Of a stretch of 53,160 nt of DNA, positions 9,133 through 16,771 are shown in pieces. Under the pieces are notes generated by a model. It did no database searches. It was not told the origin of the DNA and saw only the letters and a list, made by a program, of their open reading frames with translations. How positions within the stretch are numbered: position 1 is the stretch's first letter; every line of letters begins with the position of its first letter. The position numbers and the translations under genes were made by a program. Source of the stretch: Lachnospiraceae bacterium (GTDB taxonomy: Bacteria; Bacillota; Clostridia; Lachnospirales; Lachnospiraceae); NCBI GenBank assembly GCA_015057165.1, contig SVEY01000021.1, positions 1 to 53,160 on the forward strand, read 5' to 3'.

Positions 9133-9178
9133 CCGATATATATTCTAAAGTGTATACATTCGGTGCAAACGGATTTGC
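9133..9178 (+). ncRNA. Structured repeat, copy 1 (hairpin plus GGTGCAAACGGATTTGC)
   Basis: CCGATATATA... pairs with ...TATACATTCGG (9133-9163), followed by GCAAA-CGGA-TTTGC (9165-9178), itself a five-base-pair hairpin. The segment GGTGCAA could instead pair with TTGCACC of the terminator at 9634. In copies 2 and 3 the terminator follows about 55-65 bases on; here a gene cassette of about 400 bp lies between. RNA function is inferred from the conserved structure. Confidence 0.4.
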
Positions 9179-9277
9179 TTAGAAGATTATCTCTATTCAT
9201 AGAGAAATAATCAATAAATAGTAAAAAAATATGGGATTGAACTTAGAGAGTAGCTGAATAAATAGGAGAAAAAAGGT

Positions 9278-9529
9278 ATGAGGTGGAAAAGTGGTTTTAA
9301 CAAAGAAATAGGACTTTATTATTGGATTTGTAAAGTGTCCAATGTTGAAGCAAGTCAAATGTATTCTTCGTACTGCGACAGAGAAAGAAGGTTGGCCATA
9401 ACGTGTACGAATGAAAAAGTGAATTGGGTAGAAGGAGACTATAATTTTATTGTTTATGGGAAGGATAAACAGTATGTGGATGATGCCAAGAGAGAATGTG
9501 AGGCATCGCTTAAAAAGAGAAAAGTCTAA
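9278..9529 (+). CDS. Small hypothetical protein (83 aa)
   Basis: No family recognised. The protein is soluble, rich in aromatic, charged and Cys residues (WICKVSN, SYCDRERR, RECEASLKKRKV) and alternates short strands with a basic C-terminal helix. AGGAGA (9264-9269) lies eight bases before the ATG and a perfect terminator follows, so it is probably a real single gene. It sits between direct repeats AAAAAATATG (9224-9233 and 9625-9634) inside an otherwise conserved structured repeat, as if inserted there. Confidence 0.6.
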   Translation: MRWKSGFNKEIGLYYWICKVSNVEASQMYSSYCDRERRLAITCTNEKVNWVEGDYNFIVYGKDKQYVDDAKRECEASLKKRKV

Positions 9530-9577
9530 ATGTTCACATACTAAAAAGTGAAATGGCATCAGTAACAAGAATAACTT

Positions 9578-9616
9578 CTCCCAACATATTGTTATATATA
9601 GTATGTTGGGAGTTTT
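9578..9616 (+). terminator. Rho-independent terminator after the 83-aa gene
   Basis: CTCCCAACATA (9578-9588) pairs perfectly with TATGTTGGGAG (9602-9612), followed by TTTT. Confidence 0.85.
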
Positions 9617-9633
9617 GTATATATAAAAAATAT

Positions 9634-9666
9634 GAGCTTGCACCTAGTGTGCAGGCTCTTTTTTTG
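9634..9666 (+). terminator. GCTTGCAC-family terminator hairpin
   Basis: GAGCTTGCAC pairs with GTGCAGGCTC around CTAGT (9634-9658), then a T-run. It is near-identical to the hairpin at 10666 and similar to 16543 and 8749. Each stands after a small accessory module. Confidence 0.8.
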
Positions 9667-9728
9667 GTAAAATGTAAGTAGAATAGATTATAGTATACAT
9701 AACTATAAGTCATTGCGAGGTGGTTATA

Positions 9729-10001
9729 GTGAAAAATGAAATGGCAACTCTTGGGATAAATGAAAAGAAATATAGTGTCTTTCAGGTCGGGGATATACGG
9801 ATTAAATTCTATACATCGCCATATCTCCAAAAATATTGCAAGATAAATAAATGGAGTGATGAAGGATATATTGAGTATGAGGGTGCTTTTTCGACTACAA
9901 AAGAAATAATAAAAGACACAATTGACTTAAAAACGATAGCTAAGAGACTACATTTATCTGATAATGTATTTAAGGGAATAAAGGGGGTGCAGTTAGTATG
10001 A
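9729..10001 (+). CDS. Hypothetical protein, first of an overlapping pair (90 aa)
   Basis: No family recognised with confidence. It is a small soluble protein with a mixed strand/helix pattern (KKYSVFQVGDIRIKFYTSPY, then YIEYEGAF) and a helical, basic C-terminus (LKTIAKRLHLSDNVF). The GTG at 9729 is preferred over GTG 9720 because GAGGTGG lies just upstream. It overlaps the next gene by four bases (ATGA), so the two are translationally coupled. Size, coupling and position beside vapBC are typical of toxin-antitoxin or immunity pairs, but no toxin motif is visible. Confidence 0.65.
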   Translation: MKNEMATLGINEKKYSVFQVGDIRIKFYTSPYLQKYCKINKWSDEGYIEYEGAFSTTKEIIKDTIDLKTIAKRLHLSDNVFKGIKGVQLV

Positions 10002-10204
10002 GTGATATAAAAAAGATTGCTGATGAAGCGGATATGATTGTTGCGGGTTATGCATATAAAGTAAAAGGAGACTATGTTGAAGTTGTTGATTTGTCTGATG
10101 TTAGCAAGGTTGCAATCATACAAAGTGATGTGATTTCCGAATCTGTCATGTCAGATGAGGAAGACGAAATAGTATTAAAATACTATTTGAGGAATGCATC
10201 ATAA
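9998..10204 (+). CDS. Hypothetical acidic protein, second of the pair (68 aa)
   Basis: A very acidic protein with no recognised family. It begins with an amphipathic helix (IKKIADEADMI), then strands (VAGYAYKVKGDYVEVVDLSD), and ends in an acidic stretch (MSDEEDEIVLKYYL). GGGGGTG lies upstream of its ATG inside the end of the preceding gene. High acidity next to a basic partner suggests they bind each other; an antitoxin or immunity role is only inference. Confidence 0.65.
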   Translation: MSDIKKIADEADMIVAGYAYKVKGDYVEVVDLSDVSKVAIIQSDVISESVMSDEEDEIVLKYYLRNAS

Positions 10205-10306
10205 TAAATAACCATGAAGAGATGTATGCCACATGGAGAATAATGAGTTCTAAGGGATATTATGGGGAGGAATAAAGATAAAAAAGCTATTTGAAATGAC
10301 ATGTCT

Positions 10307-10660
10307 TTCATAGACATGTCCTAATCAAGACATTTCTCTATGAACACTCTGTTATCAAGGGTTAGATGTTTTTGGTTACCTGAAATTAAATTTGACATAG
10401 TAGTCTCCTTTCTAGGAACAAGGAGTATCAGAGAAGATTATAAATATAAAACGGAATTATTGTAAGAGTAAATTCTGTTTTGGGATATGAGAAGTGGAAT
10501 TTAGTATTACATTCGACTTAAGATTAAAAACATAGGTATCAATCTAAACTTTCCCCGCATTCTTTCCGATATATACATTAAAGTGTATACATTCGGTGCA
10601 AACGGATTTGCTTACAAGATTATCTCTATTCATAGAAAAATAATCAATAAATAGTAAAAA
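10307..10660. repeat. Copy 2 of the ~360-bp dispersed repeat
   Basis: Matches 8873-9233 over most of its length, with a diverged patch at about 10524-10543. It includes a second IS30 N-terminal stub on the - strand (ATG at 10399), stopped in this copy by an early TAG after 21 codons. Apart from this repeat and the following terminator, no gene was found between 10205 and 10740. Confidence 0.8.
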
Positions 10661-10695
10661 AATGGGCTTGCACCTAGTGTGCAGGCTGTTTTTTT
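10566..10695 (+). ncRNA. Structured repeat with terminator, copy 2
   Basis: Hairpin CCGATATATACA...TGTATACATTCGG (10566-10596), then GGTGCAAACGGATTTGC (10595-10611), about 55 AT-rich bases, then the terminator GCTTGCAC-CTAGT-GTGCAGGC (10666-10686) with a T-run to 10695. GGTGCAA can pair with TTGCACC, so the upstream arm could compete with terminator folding, as in an attenuator. No ligand or ORF is evident. Function unknown. Confidence 0.45.
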
Positions 10696-10740
10696 GGTAA
10701 AATATAAAAGAGAGAGTGATAGGAACTATTTATAGAAGAA

Positions 10741-11949
10741 ATGTTTGATTTACGTTTATTTATAAATGATTATGTGATAAAACGTTCAGTATCAATGTTT
10801 AATTCAGATATTGAATCAAATAAAGCTCAACTCATCAACGGTATTAAAGGAAAATCTGTACTCGTAATTGGTGGCGCCGGTTCTATTGGATCTTCATTTA
10901 TCAAAGCATTGCTTCCCTTTGAACCGAGGACACTGATTGTAGTTGACACAAATGAGAATGCCTTGGCAGAACTCACACGAGATTTGAGATCAACTAAAGG
11001 GTTGTTTATGCCGAAGGATTATATCACATATCCCATGGATTACGCATCTTCTGTGTTTGAGAAGCTGTTTCGCGCCAATGGAGGATTTGACATTGTTGCA
11101 AATTTCAGTGCTCATAAGCATGTAAGGTCTGAGAAGGACATTTATAGTATTGAAGCACTAATTCAAAACAATGTCTTGCATGCAAAGAAGTTATTAGATA
11201 TATTGGCTGAATACCCACCGGAAGAGTACTTCTGCGTATCAACAGACAAGGCTGCTAATCCTGTGAACATTATGGGCGCAAGTAAGCGTATCATGGAAGA
11301 TGTAATATTTAGTTATTCTGATAGATTTCCAATAAAAACAGCAAGATTTGCAAATGTTGCCTTTTCTAACGGATCTCTTCCTGCAGGCTTTTTGGCTCGT
11401 ATATCGAAGCAACAGCCGTTATCCGCACCATCGGATGTTAGAAGATTTTTTGTGTCGCCTGAGGAGTCGGGACAAATATGTTTGCTCGCATGTATTCTCG
11501 GTAATAACCGCGAAATATTCTTCCCCAAATTGGAAGAAGCACAGATGATGACGTTTGATGCGATTGGAACGGAATTGCTTAAAGCTCATGGATATGAAGT
11601 GTTAGAATGTAATTCTGAAGAAGAAGCAATAGAAAAGGCGGATGGACTAAAGAACGGAAGCGATGTTTATCCGGTGTATTATTCTGAATCAAATACTTCG
11701 GGTGAGAAGGCATATGAAGAATTTGTAACGGATTCTGAGACGGCAGATATGGATAGGTTCTCTTCTTTAGGAGTCATTACGAACAAGGACATTCCTAACA
11801 AAGAGAGAATAGATGTGTTTTTTGATATACTTAACGATATGTTCAGTACACCTGATATTACAAAAGGAGATGTGGTCGAAGCGATAAAGAATTATCTGCC
11901 TGATTTCGAGCATATAGAAACCGGAAAGTCGCTTGACAGTAAGATGTAG
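10741..11949 (+). CDS. legB: Nucleotide-sugar 4,6-dehydratase, LegB type (402 aa)
   Basis: First sugar-modifying step of legionaminic acid synthesis: NAD(P)-dependent 4,6-dehydration of GDP- or UDP-GlcNAc to the 4-keto-6-deoxy sugar. It belongs to the FlaA1/PglF/CapE group of short-chain dehydrogenases. GGAGSIG at 44-50 is the Rossmann loop, NFSAHKHVRSEKD follows, then STDK (167-170) and MGASK (178-182), the form in which Met replaces the usual catalytic Tyr. The C-terminal 110 residues are acidic and more variable. legC follows after 34 bases. Assignment to Leg rather than Pse or bacillosamine rests on the companion genes (ptmE, legG, legI, legF). Confidence 0.85.
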   Translation: MFDLRLFINDYVIKRSVSMFNSDIESNKAQLINGIKGKSVLVIGGAGSIGSSFIKALLPFEPRTLIVVDTNENALAELTRDLRSTKGLFMPKDYITYPMDYASSVFEKLFRANGGFDIVANFSAHKHVRSEKDIYSIEALIQNNVLHAKKLLDILAEYPPEEYFCVSTDKAANPVNIMGASKRIMEDVIFSYSDRFPIKTARFANVAFSNGSLPAGFLARISKQQPLSAPSDVRRFFVSPEESGQICLLACILGNNREIFFPKLEEAQMMTFDAIGTELLKAHGYEVLECNSEEEAIEKADGLKNGSDVYPVYYSESNTSGEKAYEEFVTDSETADMDRFSSLGVITNKDIPNKERIDVFFDILNDMFSTPDITKGDVVEAIKNYLPDFEHIETGKSLDSKM

Positions 11950-11983
11950 CAAATATATTAAAGCGTTATGAGAAGGACTATTA

Positions 11984-13156
11984 ATGGATAAGTACATCCC
12001 ATTATCAATTCCTAATTTTGAAGGGAATGAAAGAAAATATGTTGATGATGCAATAAATCAGGGTTGGGTATCTACGGGCGGAGCGTATATAACTAAACTC
12101 GAAGAGAATATGGCAGAGTATCTTAATGTTGAAAATGTGGCTGCTTGTCAGAGTGGAACCTCGGCACTACATTTGTCATTAGTCGAAGTGGGTGTTGAGC
12201 CGGGTGATACTGTCCTTGTCCCAACACTAACATTTATTGCGGCTGTTAATCCTGTTAGATACCAATTTGCCACACCTGTGTTTATGGATTGTGATGATAG
12301 TCTGTGTATGGATCCGGTTAAGTTACAGTCCTTTTGTGAAGAGGAATGTGAGTGGGATGGCGAAGTCTTAAAGCATAAACAGTCGGTTGTTAAAGCAGTT
12401 ATTGTTGTTCATGTGTTTGGCAATATGGCAGATATGGAAGCAATTATGCCTATTGCAAAGAAGTACAATCTGAAAGTTATTGAAGATGCAACAGAAGCGC
12501 TGGGAACATGTTACTCTGATGGGAAATATAAGGGGAAATATGCAGGCACAATTGGCGATTTTGGATGCTATAGTTTTAATGGCAATAAGATTATTACGAC
12601 AGGCGGCGGAGGAGCATTAACGTCAACCGATGCGAAAGCTGTTGACCATCTCCGATTCTTATCTACGCAGGCGAAGACAGATCCATACTTTTATGTTCAC
12701 GACGAGATAGGATATAATTATAGAATGACAAATGTTCAAGCGGCTCTCGGAGTTGCTCAATTGGAAGAACTGACGGAGTTTATTAAGAGAAAAAATGATA
12801 ATTATGAATTATACAAAAGTGAATTTGAAGGATTCGAGCTTGCAAAGTTAATGTCGTTTAGGAGCAATACTTATTCTAACAAATGGTTCTATAGTCTGCT
12901 AATCGATAGAAAGCATGTTGGATGTGATATGCGTGACATAGTCACCGCATTAGATGAAAAAGGCATTCAAGTTCGTTCGATATGGGGGCTGATAAGTAAT
13001 CAATTGCCGTATAGAGAATATGAGGCATATAGCATTGAAAAGGCTCCTTGTTATGCTGAAAGAGTTTTGAATATACCATGTAGCACGCAGATTACTGTGG
13101 ATGAGATAAAGTATGTATCCGCGGAGATAAAGCAAGTTCTTCAAGGAGTGTGGTAA
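11984..13156 (+). CDS. legC: Sugar aminotransferase, LegC type (390 aa)
   Basis: A PLP-dependent DegT/DnrJ/EryC1 aminotransferase that would put an amino group on C4 of the LegB product, using glutamate. CQSGTSALHL (55-64) binds the PLP phosphate, EDATEALG (167-174) holds the Asp that contacts the pyridine nitrogen, and K202 in SFNGNKIITTGGGG is the Schiff-base lysine. Length is normal. It is followed not by the rest of the pathway but by a separately promoted defence-like module; the pathway resumes at 16772. Confidence 0.88.
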   Translation: MDKYIPLSIPNFEGNERKYVDDAINQGWVSTGGAYITKLEENMAEYLNVENVAACQSGTSALHLSLVEVGVEPGDTVLVPTLTFIAAVNPVRYQFATPVFMDCDDSLCMDPVKLQSFCEEECEWDGEVLKHKQSVVKAVIVVHVFGNMADMEAIMPIAKKYNLKVIEDATEALGTCYSDGKYKGKYAGTIGDFGCYSFNGNKIITTGGGGALTSTDAKAVDHLRFLSTQAKTDPYFYVHDEIGYNYRMTNVQAALGVAQLEELTEFIKRKNDNYELYKSEFEGFELAKLMSFRSNTYSNKWFYSLLIDRKHVGCDMRDIVTALDEKGIQVRSIWGLISNQLPYREYEAYSIEKAPCYAERVLNIPCSTQITVDEIKYVSAEIKQVLQGVW

Positions 13157-13266
13157 TGGATAATATGAGTAATATAATTTGGGTATTATAAGAACGAGTG
13201 CACAGAGAAAACCGCAAAATATAAAATAGGAATTTGCAGAAATTATGCAAAAATAGACTTTGTAAT

Positions 13267-13312
13267 TTGACATTTGCGAAAAATAGGCATATAATTAATC
13301 TTGTTGAGGAGG
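13267..13312 (+). promoter_or_regulatory. Consensus SigA promoter and RBS for the ATPase/RloB module
   Basis: TTGACA (13267-13272), exactly 17 bases, TATAAT (13290-13295): a perfect consensus promoter. The RBS AGGAGG (13307-13312) is eight bases before the ATG at 13321. The module is thus driven independently of the leg genes around it. Confidence 0.85.
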
Positions 13313-13320
13313 TTAATTAT

Positions 13321-14571
13321 ATGCTTATTCAGTTTTCGGTTAAAAACTATATGTCTTTTAAGGATGAGGTGATTCTGGGGTTAAATCCGTCTAATGATGA
13401 TGAGCACCCTGAAAACGTTATTAACAAAAATGGTTATAGCGCGATAAATAGTCTTGCGATATATGGTGCCAATGCATCCGGTAAGACTAGTCTATTTAAA
13501 GCCATGACTATGGCACTTGTTACGATTAAAAATTCCAATGTAACACAGGTTAATCAGCCAATTAATGGTATAGAGCCTTTTAAATTTGATGAGACAAGTG
13601 TGAAAGAACCATCAGAGTTTGAATTTGTATTTATTGCGGATGATAATAAAAAATATGTTTACGGGTTTTCTTGCGACAAGAAAAGGGTTTATGAAGAATA
13701 CTTATATCAATATAATAGTAAAAAACCATCTATGATTTTTGAGAGAATAGATGAGAAATATGAGTTCAAGGCGCAAAAAAAACTGCTTGAGCCACTTGTG
13801 AGATTTAATACACCCAATAAGCTCTTTTTATCAACAGCTACTAATTGGAATACAGAGTGTACGACTATTCCATATAAATGGTTGGCGGAGAGAATGATAA
13901 CATTTACTGATACACAAACCCTAACAGATTATTCGCTTAATTTATACAAAAGCAACAGTCAAAAAGAATATATATCATTTACTGAAGATTTGCTTCAAGC
14001 GGCCGATATTAATATTTCAAAGTTAAATATTAATATAAAGAAAATGATAATCAATATGGTTGATGGACAAGCAATACGGCAGGTGTTGCCGGGGGTCGTT
14101 CCACATGAAGTAGAGCAGATGGAAGTAATAACGGAGCATAATATAAGTAATGGTAAGAATCACATTCAATATAATCTAGGATTGGGTGAGGAATCGCTAG
14201 GGACTAATCAACTGTTTATTCTTGGACCGTTTCTTAAGGATGCATTAGAAAATGGATCAACAGTTGTAATTGATGAGATTGACAAAAGTCTGCACACATT
14301 TATAGTAAAGCATATTATTAATATGTTTAGAAATAAGAAGATTAATAAGTCCGGTGCACAGTTGATATTTACAACGCATGCTACACCTTTGTTATCATTA
14401 TCGACATTTAGACGTGATCAAATTTACTTTACAGAAAAGAATAATGAAACAGGTGTATCTGACTTATATTCATTAGATGAATTTTCTGTAAGAAAAACAG
14501 AGAATATAGAGAAAGGATACTTGCTTGGACGTTATGGTGCGATACCGTATATTATGGGAGAAGAGTTATAG
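13321..14571 (+). CDS. AAA ATPase of the RloA/AbiL type (416 aa)
   Basis: A soluble ABC/SMC-like ATPase of the COG1106 kind found in phage defence pairs. Residues 1-60 give FSVKNYMSFKDEVIL then Walker A GANASGKTS (49-57). The signature-like GLGEESLGTNQLF and Walker B VVIDEIDKSLH are in the last third, followed by the H-loop FTTHATPLL. The ATG at 13321 is chosen for the perfect promoter and RBS and because the N-terminal strand starts there. It overlaps the RloB-like gene by one base. RloA-RloB pairs, including lactococcal AbiL as I recall it, act in abortive infection; here the partner has a stop codon. Confidence 0.85.
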   Translation: MLIQFSVKNYMSFKDEVILGLNPSNDDEHPENVINKNGYSAINSLAIYGANASGKTSLFKAMTMALVTIKNSNVTQVNQPINGIEPFKFDETSVKEPSEFEFVFIADDNKKYVYGFSCDKKRVYEEYLYQYNSKKPSMIFERIDEKYEFKAQKKLLEPLVRFNTPNKLFLSTATNWNTECTTIPYKWLAERMITFTDTQTLTDYSLNLYKSNSQKEYISFTEDLLQAADINISKLNINIKKMIINMVDGQAIRQVLPGVVPHEVEQMEVITEHNISNGKNHIQYNLGLGEESLGTNQLFILGPFLKDALENGSTVVIDEIDKSLHTFIVKHIINMFRNKKINKSGAQLIFTTHATPLLSLSTFRRDQIYFTEKNNETGVSDLYSLDEFSVRKTENIEKGYLLGRYGAIPYIMGEEL

Positions 14572-15248
14572 TGAAAAACCGCAGGCTAAAAACTAAGGAT
14601 AGAGGTACAAAGAATCGTAAAAAGAAGGCCGTATATCTAATAGTGACTGAAGGCAAAAATAAGACAGAAAAGACTTATTTTGCCAATTTTATTGGTCGTG
14701 ATAAGCAATATAATATTCATTTTGTTAATGCAGGTTATAATACTGATTCATAATCTTTATTAAAAAGAATTACCAATGAATGGGATAAGCAGGAATTGGA
14801 TAGTGATTTGGGTGATAAAGGCTTTATTGTGCTGGACATTGATAATGATGAGTTCAAGGCTAATAAGATACGAGAACTAATAGCGGACAATAACAATGAG
14901 GCGATTCAATTTGTGGTTTCTAATCCATCATTTGAAATCTGGTTTTTAGAACATTTTACATATACAACTAAATTCTTTTCTGAAGGAAAGACCGTTATAG
15001 CTGAGTTGGAGAAGTATATTGATAATTACGATAAAGGAACAGACTATTATTCTATGCTAGAGCCAAAAACAAAAGATGCGCTTAAAAATGTAACTAAATT
15101 AACAGACACATATATTGGAAGGATGTGGCCATCTGTAGATTGTAACCCCAGGACAGATGTAAATGAGCTTGTTGAAATACTAATAGATGAGCATGTGGGA
15201 AATGGTTCATCGGGAAATATTATGAAAAGAATTGAAAGGCAAACATGA
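14571..15248 (+). pseudogene. RloB-like protein gene with in-frame stop at codon 61
   Basis: RloB-family proteins are the probable nuclease or Toprim-like partner of the preceding ATPase. The frame begins at GTG 14571 with a basic N-terminus (NRRLKTKDRGTKNRKKKAVY) and YLIVTEGKNKTEKTYF. It meets TAA at 14751-14753 and continues in the same frame as SLLKRITNEWDKQEL, FIVLDIDND and SNPSFEIWFLEHF to 15248. Family members usually have Lys before this Ser-Leu, so a single AAA-to-TAA change would explain it. No other lesion is seen, which points to a recent inactivation, a sequencing error or readthrough. A restart at ATG 14796 would lack the N-terminus. Confidence 0.8.
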
Positions 15249-15340
15249 AAAGCGGATTTGTGAGATGTTCTTTTTTAGAATTGTTTGAAGCTGATGACAC
15301 TAAGTGGATTAGTGAAGAAAATAAGTATTTAGATGGATAG
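15245..15340 (+). CDS. Possible 31-aa ORF between rloB-like and DUF2806-like genes
   Basis: An ATG overlaps the RloB-like stop (ATGA) and opens 31 codons (MKSGFVRCSFLELFEADDTK and on) ending at TAG 15340. It may be a small coupled gene or the remains of a longer N-terminus of the next gene. Nothing in it is recognised. Confidence 0.25.
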   Translation: MKSGFVRCSFLELFEADDTKWISEENKYLDG

Positions 15341-15355
15341 GAGATGGATGGGAGT

Positions 15356-16291
15356 ATGATGACGAATGGTATAAATATTAACTTAGACGTGAAAATTGAT
15401 TCAAAAGATATTAAAGAAGGGTTTCTTGCACTTCTTAATAAGCTTTGTAGCGGGGTTTCTTCTGTTACGAGATGGCTTATTGATTTGTGGCAAAGAAGTC
15501 CAAAGCGAATAGCTGTTGACGAGTATATTTCTGATATAGAAAACAACACAGAACTTGATGCTGCGTCGAAAGCGGTGCTTATGTATAATGCCGGAAGAGA
15601 TATCAAACGTATGGCAAATGTTATGTCAATCTGTAATAAGGCAAGTGAAAAGTTGCTAGACTTAACTAATATTGATAAGGTTTCGAAAGATTGGGTAGAC
15701 GCATTCGTAGGGTATGCTGAAAACATATCCAGCGAAGAGTTGCAAGAAATATGGAGCGTTATACTTTCTAGAGAATGTAATGAGCCTGGTAGTATACCTA
15801 GAGCATTACTTAGTACATTGTATATGATGGAGAAACAAGAAGCGGAAGACTTTCAGAATCTTATGAGGTTTTGCGTTAGAATAAGGGAATCGGTGCATCC
15901 TATTATTGCACATAATCGAATTGACGATTATTACAATGAATACGGTTTGGGATCAAAGGCAATAAATAGATTAGAAACTTTAGGGCTTATAAACTATGAT
16001 AGAAATGAGATGCAGGGTGCAGGTATAATGGTGGCTTCTGGAGAGGTAATAGAATATTTTGATAACGCAATAAGGATGGATGAGATTATTGAGTTTGATG
16101 ATGCTGATAGTAATGGGGAGATTTGTATAAGTTGTGGTTCCGTTGAGTTGTCATATATAGGAGAAGCGTTGAGGTGTATTGTGGTTTCAGATAAGGTAGA
16201 TGGTTTTTTAGAAGATATTGTAATCCCACATATCCAAAACCCTGTTCAACATTTAATAGATATTACGCTGGAAGCATTAGGAAAGAAATAA
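15356..16291 (+). CDS. DUF2806-like protein (about 311 aa)
   Basis: The central part (DWVDAFVGYAENISSEELQEIW, interrupted in family style by VILSRECNEPGSIPRALL, then EKQEAEDFQNLMRF) matches the pattern of DUF2806/TIGR03899 proteins. These are uncharacterised and often found in defence or mobile regions. About residues 20-45 (LALLNKLCSGVSSVTRWLI) form a mildly hydrophobic helix. Adjacent ATGs occur at 15344, 15356 and 15359; GGGAG at 15350-15354 favours the latter two. As third gene of the RloA/RloB module it could be an accessory sensor or effector (inference). Confidence 0.65.
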   Translation: MMTNGININLDVKIDSKDIKEGFLALLNKLCSGVSSVTRWLIDLWQRSPKRIAVDEYISDIENNTELDAASKAVLMYNAGRDIKRMANVMSICNKASEKLLDLTNIDKVSKDWVDAFVGYAENISSEELQEIWSVILSRECNEPGSIPRALLSTLYMMEKQEAEDFQNLMRFCVRIRESVHPIIAHNRIDDYYNEYGLGSKAINRLETLGLINYDRNEMQGAGIMVASGEVIEYFDNAIRMDEIIEFDDADSNGEICISCGSVELSYIGEALRCIVVSDKVDGFLEDIVIPHIQNPVQHLIDITLEALGKK

Positions 16292-16435
16292 TAGTTGCTG
16301 ACAGTTATTCTAAAAACGGGATGATATGTCTTATCAATATGAGAAAAGGCTTTATTAGTAATGCTTTTAAAGCAAGTTTAATATAGATGACCATTATATG
16401 TGGGGTGATTAGACTTAATTATTGCTACTATATTG

Positions 16436-16572
16436 CCGATATACACTATAGCATATATATTGGTGCAAACGGATTTGCGGTATAGTATGTCATCCTGAGC
16501 GCGGTGAAGGATTGAAATGCTCAATAGACAGTAATAATTATAGCTTGCACCTAATGTGCAGGCTTATTTTTA
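16436..16572 (+). ncRNA. Structured repeat with terminator, copy 3
   Basis: CCGATATA (16436-16443) pairs with TATATTGG (16456-16463) by different bases than in copies 1 and 2 but in the same fold. GGTGCAAACGGATTTGC follows (16462-16478) and is identical in all copies. The terminator GCTTGCAC-CTAAT-GTGCAGGC is at 16543-16563 with a T-rich tail. Intervening sequence is unrelated to the other copies, so the structure and two short motifs are what is conserved. It closes the ATPase/RloB/DUF2806 module. The rest of the 16292-16771 gap has no gene I can support. Confidence 0.5.
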
Positions 16573-16771
16573 TGTAAATGAAAATGCCAACTATATGTTG
16601 TGCATAGGGTTCTGTGAATATAGAAAATCTAGTGGCTTTGTCATTTACTTATTGATGTGAAAAATGTATAATAATACTTAACTTTGCAGAAATAAAAAGA
16701 TTAATGATTTATTAATGGTGATAGGTACTAATTTCTAGTTGGAATAAAGTCTAAACAGAAGGAACTTGTCA

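Larger units (their letters stand above)
8873..9233. repeat. Copy 1 of a ~360-bp dispersed repeat
   Basis: This block is highly similar to 10307-10660. Both contain, left to right, a 5' fragment of an IS30-like transposase gene on the - strand, about 125 bp of its upstream region (with TTCTGTTTTGGGATAT and TTTAGTATTACATTCGAC), then a hairpin and GGTGCAAACGGATTTGC. The two copies flank the orphan gene and small gene pair between 9.2 and 10.2 kb. Confidence 0.8.

Noticed and set aside
14751-14753. Programmed readthrough of the TAA in the RloB-like gene
   Set aside because: No readthrough signal or pyrrolysine/selenocysteine-type structure is evident; a simple nonsense change explains it.
16490-16511. 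CATCCTGAGCGCGGTGAAGG, resembling a repeat scattered in many bacterial genomes
   Set aside because: Only one copy in the window and no structure around it, so it cannot be supported as a repeat here.
16638-16672. Promoter TTGTCA ... TATAAT upstream of ptmE
   Set aside because: The spacer is 23 bases, too long for a SigA promoter; TATAAT alone is weak evidence in such AT-rich DNA.
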